Origin: Candidatus Accumulibacter similis
GTDB lineage: Bacteria > Pseudomonadota > Gammaproteobacteria > Burkholderiales > Rhodocyclaceae
DNA: 64,000 nucleotides
Reading direction: 5' to 3'
Assembly: GCA_013347225.1 (NCBI GenBank)
Contig: CP054595.1
Coordinates: 3,654,415-3,718,414, forward strand
The notes under the pieces are model-generated. The model had not been told where the DNA came from, did not search any database, and was given only the letters and a program-made list of their open reading frames with translations. A program made the position numbers and the translations under genes. Shown here piece by piece: positions 62,412 through 64,000 of this stretch; position 1 is the stretch's first letter; every line of letters begins with the position of its first letter.

Positions 62412-63772
62412 TGCCGGCGCCCGGCGGACATCGCCCTGAGGCAGACCAGGACGAACATCAGCCCGCCGATGACGGCGATCAGTCCACCGAGTCCCATCAT
62501 TCCCATGCCGATCTTCTGCGGCAGCGTCGTCAGGAACTGGTCGGCGCCGGCAACCTTGCGCTGCACGCCGTAGCCGCCGGACCAGGCGAGACCGAGGACA
62601 TGGATCAACTGTCCGGCGCCATAGACGTACGGTTGCCAGACGGCCATCGCTCCCTCGGCGCGTGCGAAGCCGAGCACCGGCAGCAGGACGTAGGCGAGCC
62701 CCATGAACGCCAGCGTCACACCGACCGTCGACCCGTGATAATGCGCCGGGATGACGACATTGACGCCGTGGATCAGGTAGCCAAGCGCGCCGCCAAGGAC
62801 GAACAGGACGAAGGAGGCGATGAAGGCCGACCTCGCCGGATCGGCCGCCGCGCCGCGCGCGCGCCACAGCGCCAACGCTCCGGCCAGCAGCAGCGGCAGC
62901 ATGTAGGGATGGCCCCAGATCATCAGCTTCGCGAACAGTTCGACATGCGGCAGCGAGCCGACCGGCACCAGCAGGTAGATGGCGATCACGGCCAGCAGGG
63001 GCAGCGCCGCGACGATGAACATCAGCGACTGCGCGCGAGGCGAGGCCGGCGCCGGTCTGCCGAGCGCAGCGGCGATCCACAGCCAGGCGACGACCATCAG
63101 TAGCGAATGCTGGAACTGCAGCGCGTGCCCGCCGCCCCAAAAGATCACCTCGTAGTAGATCTGCCCCTCGACCCACGGCACCAACAGCCACGAGACGAAG
63201 AACGCCGCCAGCGAGAGCAGCGCCGCCAGCGCCCCCAGGAAGGAGCCGAGGCGCAACGGGTCAGCGGCGAACGGCCGCGGCCAGGAGGTGAGCAGCGCAC
63301 GCACGACCGCCAGCAGCGAGCCGGCGCCGAAGATCCACAGCGAGGCAAAGAACAGCGGCTGCTCGAGAACCGGGATGTAGTTGTTGAGCACCGGCTGGGC
63401 GCCGGGAAAGAACGGCGACACCGTCATCAGCGCGGTACCCAGCGCCGCCAGACCGAAACCGCTCCAGCCGAGCCAGGCGAAACCTGGCCCACCGAGCGCC
63501 GACCAGACGACGACGGCGAAAGCCATGAACCAGACGGCCACCGACAGGTCGACGTGGACCACCAGCGCGGCGCGAAAGAGGTCCTTGAGCGGGAAGACGT
63601 CCTGGATCCCTGGCGTCCGCGACAGCACCAGCAGCACTGCCAGCAGACCGGAGCCGATCAGCGCCATCACCCCGAGCCACAGCCAGGCGCGCGCGAGTGC
63701 CACCGGTGTGCCGGCGACGGGCAGCGGCACGGCCACCCTTGCGGCGGGAAATGCTACCCCTTTTTCATCCAT
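62408..63772 (-). CDS. Divergent single-gene heme-copper oxidase-family subunit I (possible NO reductase)
   Basis: 454 residues, about 12 membrane helices. Heme ligands His73, His344 and His346 (AHYHG) fit helices II and X. The CuB site is odd: His216 in GGGHALQF with Phe at the Tyr position, and only one His in helix VII (His288, WGHPYM) where HH is normal. No subunit II gene adjoins; the partner is a TlpA-like protein. NO-reductase-like branches are possible. Start at ATG 63772. Confidence 0.75.
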   Translation of the reverse strand: MDEKGVAFPAARVAVPLPVAGTPVALARAWLWLGVMALIGSGLLAVLLVLSRTPGIQDVFPLKDLFRAALVVHVDLSVAVWFMAFAVVVWSALGGPGFAWLGWSGFGLAALGTALMTVSPFFPGAQPVLNNYIPVLEQPLFFASLWIFGAGSLLAVVRALLTSWPRPFAADPLRLGSFLGALAALLSLAAFFVSWLLVPWVEGQIYYEVIFWGGGHALQFQHSLLMVVAWLWIAAALGRPAPASPRAQSLMFIVAALPLLAVIAIYLLVPVGSLPHVELFAKLMIWGHPYMLPLLLAGALALWRARGAAADPARSAFIASFVLFVLGGALGYLIHGVNVVIPAHYHGSTVGVTLAFMGLAYVLLPVLGFARAEGAMAVWQPYVYGAGQLIHVLGLAWSGGYGVQRKVAGADQFLTTLPQKIGMGMMGLGGLIAVIGGLMFVLVCLRAMSAGRRQ

Positions 63773-63799
63773 GACTGCCTCGGCCGGGAAAAGCGGCAG

Positions 63800-63829
63800 A
63801 GTATACGGTGCGCAGGCCACCGTCGCCAA
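63800..63829 (-). promoter_or_regulatory. Predicted promoter of the divergent heme-copper gene
   Basis: On the minus strand TTGGCG (63824-63829) and TATACT (63800-63805) are 18 bp apart, start near 63793, leader about 21 nt. The rest of 63773-64000 holds an inverted repeat ACAGCCGC/GCGGCTGT (63932-63950) and no gene I can support. Confidence 0.5.
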
Positions 63830-64000
63830 GCCGCAGCCGGCAACCCCGAAAGGCCACGGCACTGCGGGCGCTGCTCCTTGCCGCAAGACTGTCGCACCCG
63901 GCTGCAGACACTGCCGTCAAGGGATGACGGGACAGCCGCCGGGCGGCTGTTGACACCGCCTCGAGAACCATTTCCTCGCCTGCGCCAGGGCGATCGCGAC

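Noticed and set aside
63932..63950. Inverted repeat near the right end as a terminator
   Set aside because: No U-tract on either strand; the gene it would serve lies outside the window.
1..64000. tRNA, rRNA, CRISPR array, IS element, prophage
   Set aside because: No tRNA-like T-arm, repeat-spacer pattern, transposase or phage gene was recognised.

Overview
The window is about 64 kb of a GC-rich (roughly two-thirds G+C) betaproteobacterial chromosome. The runs hfq-hflX-hflK-hflC-DUF2065-hisZ-purA, rplM-rpsI-argC-erpA and ffh/ccsA, and the dense packing with many ATGA start-stop overlaps, point to Rhodocyclales. The fusion of a cytochrome b/b6 domain to 2Fe-2S, FAD and NAD(P) domains near the right end strongly suggests Candidatus Accumulibacter, the polyphosphate-accumulating organism of wastewater sludge, where a cytochrome b/b6 fused to flavin and NAD(P) domains has been reported. 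I see no IS element, prophage, CRISPR array, tRNA or rRNA.

Layout, left to right. 1-8 kb: a partial acyltransferase, then a tightly overlapped leftward operon of two CPA2-type membrane proteins, a class I glutamine amidotransferase-like hydrolase, a YbdK-type carboxylate-amine ligase and a degenerate serine hydrolase. It is divergent from a MarR regulator and an OmpA-like lipoprotein, with a nested palindrome between them. 8-16.5 kb: a phasin-like protein, an unknown coiled-coil protein, then purA, hisZ, DUF2065, hflC, hflK, hflX and hfq. 16.5-25 kb: a five-gene signalling operon (two histidine kinases, a response regulator, REC-PAS-GGDEF, and a membrane PAS-GGDEF-EAL protein). 25-37 kb: a lone PilB/GspE ATPase, a Cys-repeat secreted protein, DNA-deoxyinosine glycosylase, htpG with a sigma-32 promoter, greB, azlCD, small housekeeping proteins, a hydrolase, an EamA exporter and a two-RCK potassium channel. 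37-46 kb: a zinc-protease-like protein, OsmC, a LysR/ilvE gene wreck, ccsA, ffh, a lytic transglycosylase, proS, rppH, a CNP1-like protein, coq7 and a second OsmC. 46-49.6 kb: a candidate small RNA, then rplM, rpsI, argC and erpA.

49.7-63.8 kb is a respiratory island: two CtaA/COX15 proteins, then a rightward cluster of a 49-aa membrane peptide, a CuA subunit II, a heme-copper subunit I without the cross-linked tyrosine, cyoE, senC and nikR. A second rightward unit follows: cytochrome b-2[4Fe-4S]-MvhD fusion, a membrane-anchored protein, cytochrome b-[2Fe-2S]-FAD-NAD(P) fusion, and a c-type cytochrome. Each unit has an FNR/DNR-like box centred about 41-42 bp before its predicted start point, so both probably respond to anoxia or nitric oxide. 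A divergent single-subunit heme-copper protein with a TlpA-like partner closes the window.

The most interesting signals are the two cytochrome b fusions under FNR-type control, the two non-canonical heme-copper catalytic subunits (possible NO reductases), the CU-rich small RNA upstream of rplM, and the ligase/amidohydrolase/CPA2 operon. All functional calls come from reading the sequence and from remembered families; no search was run.
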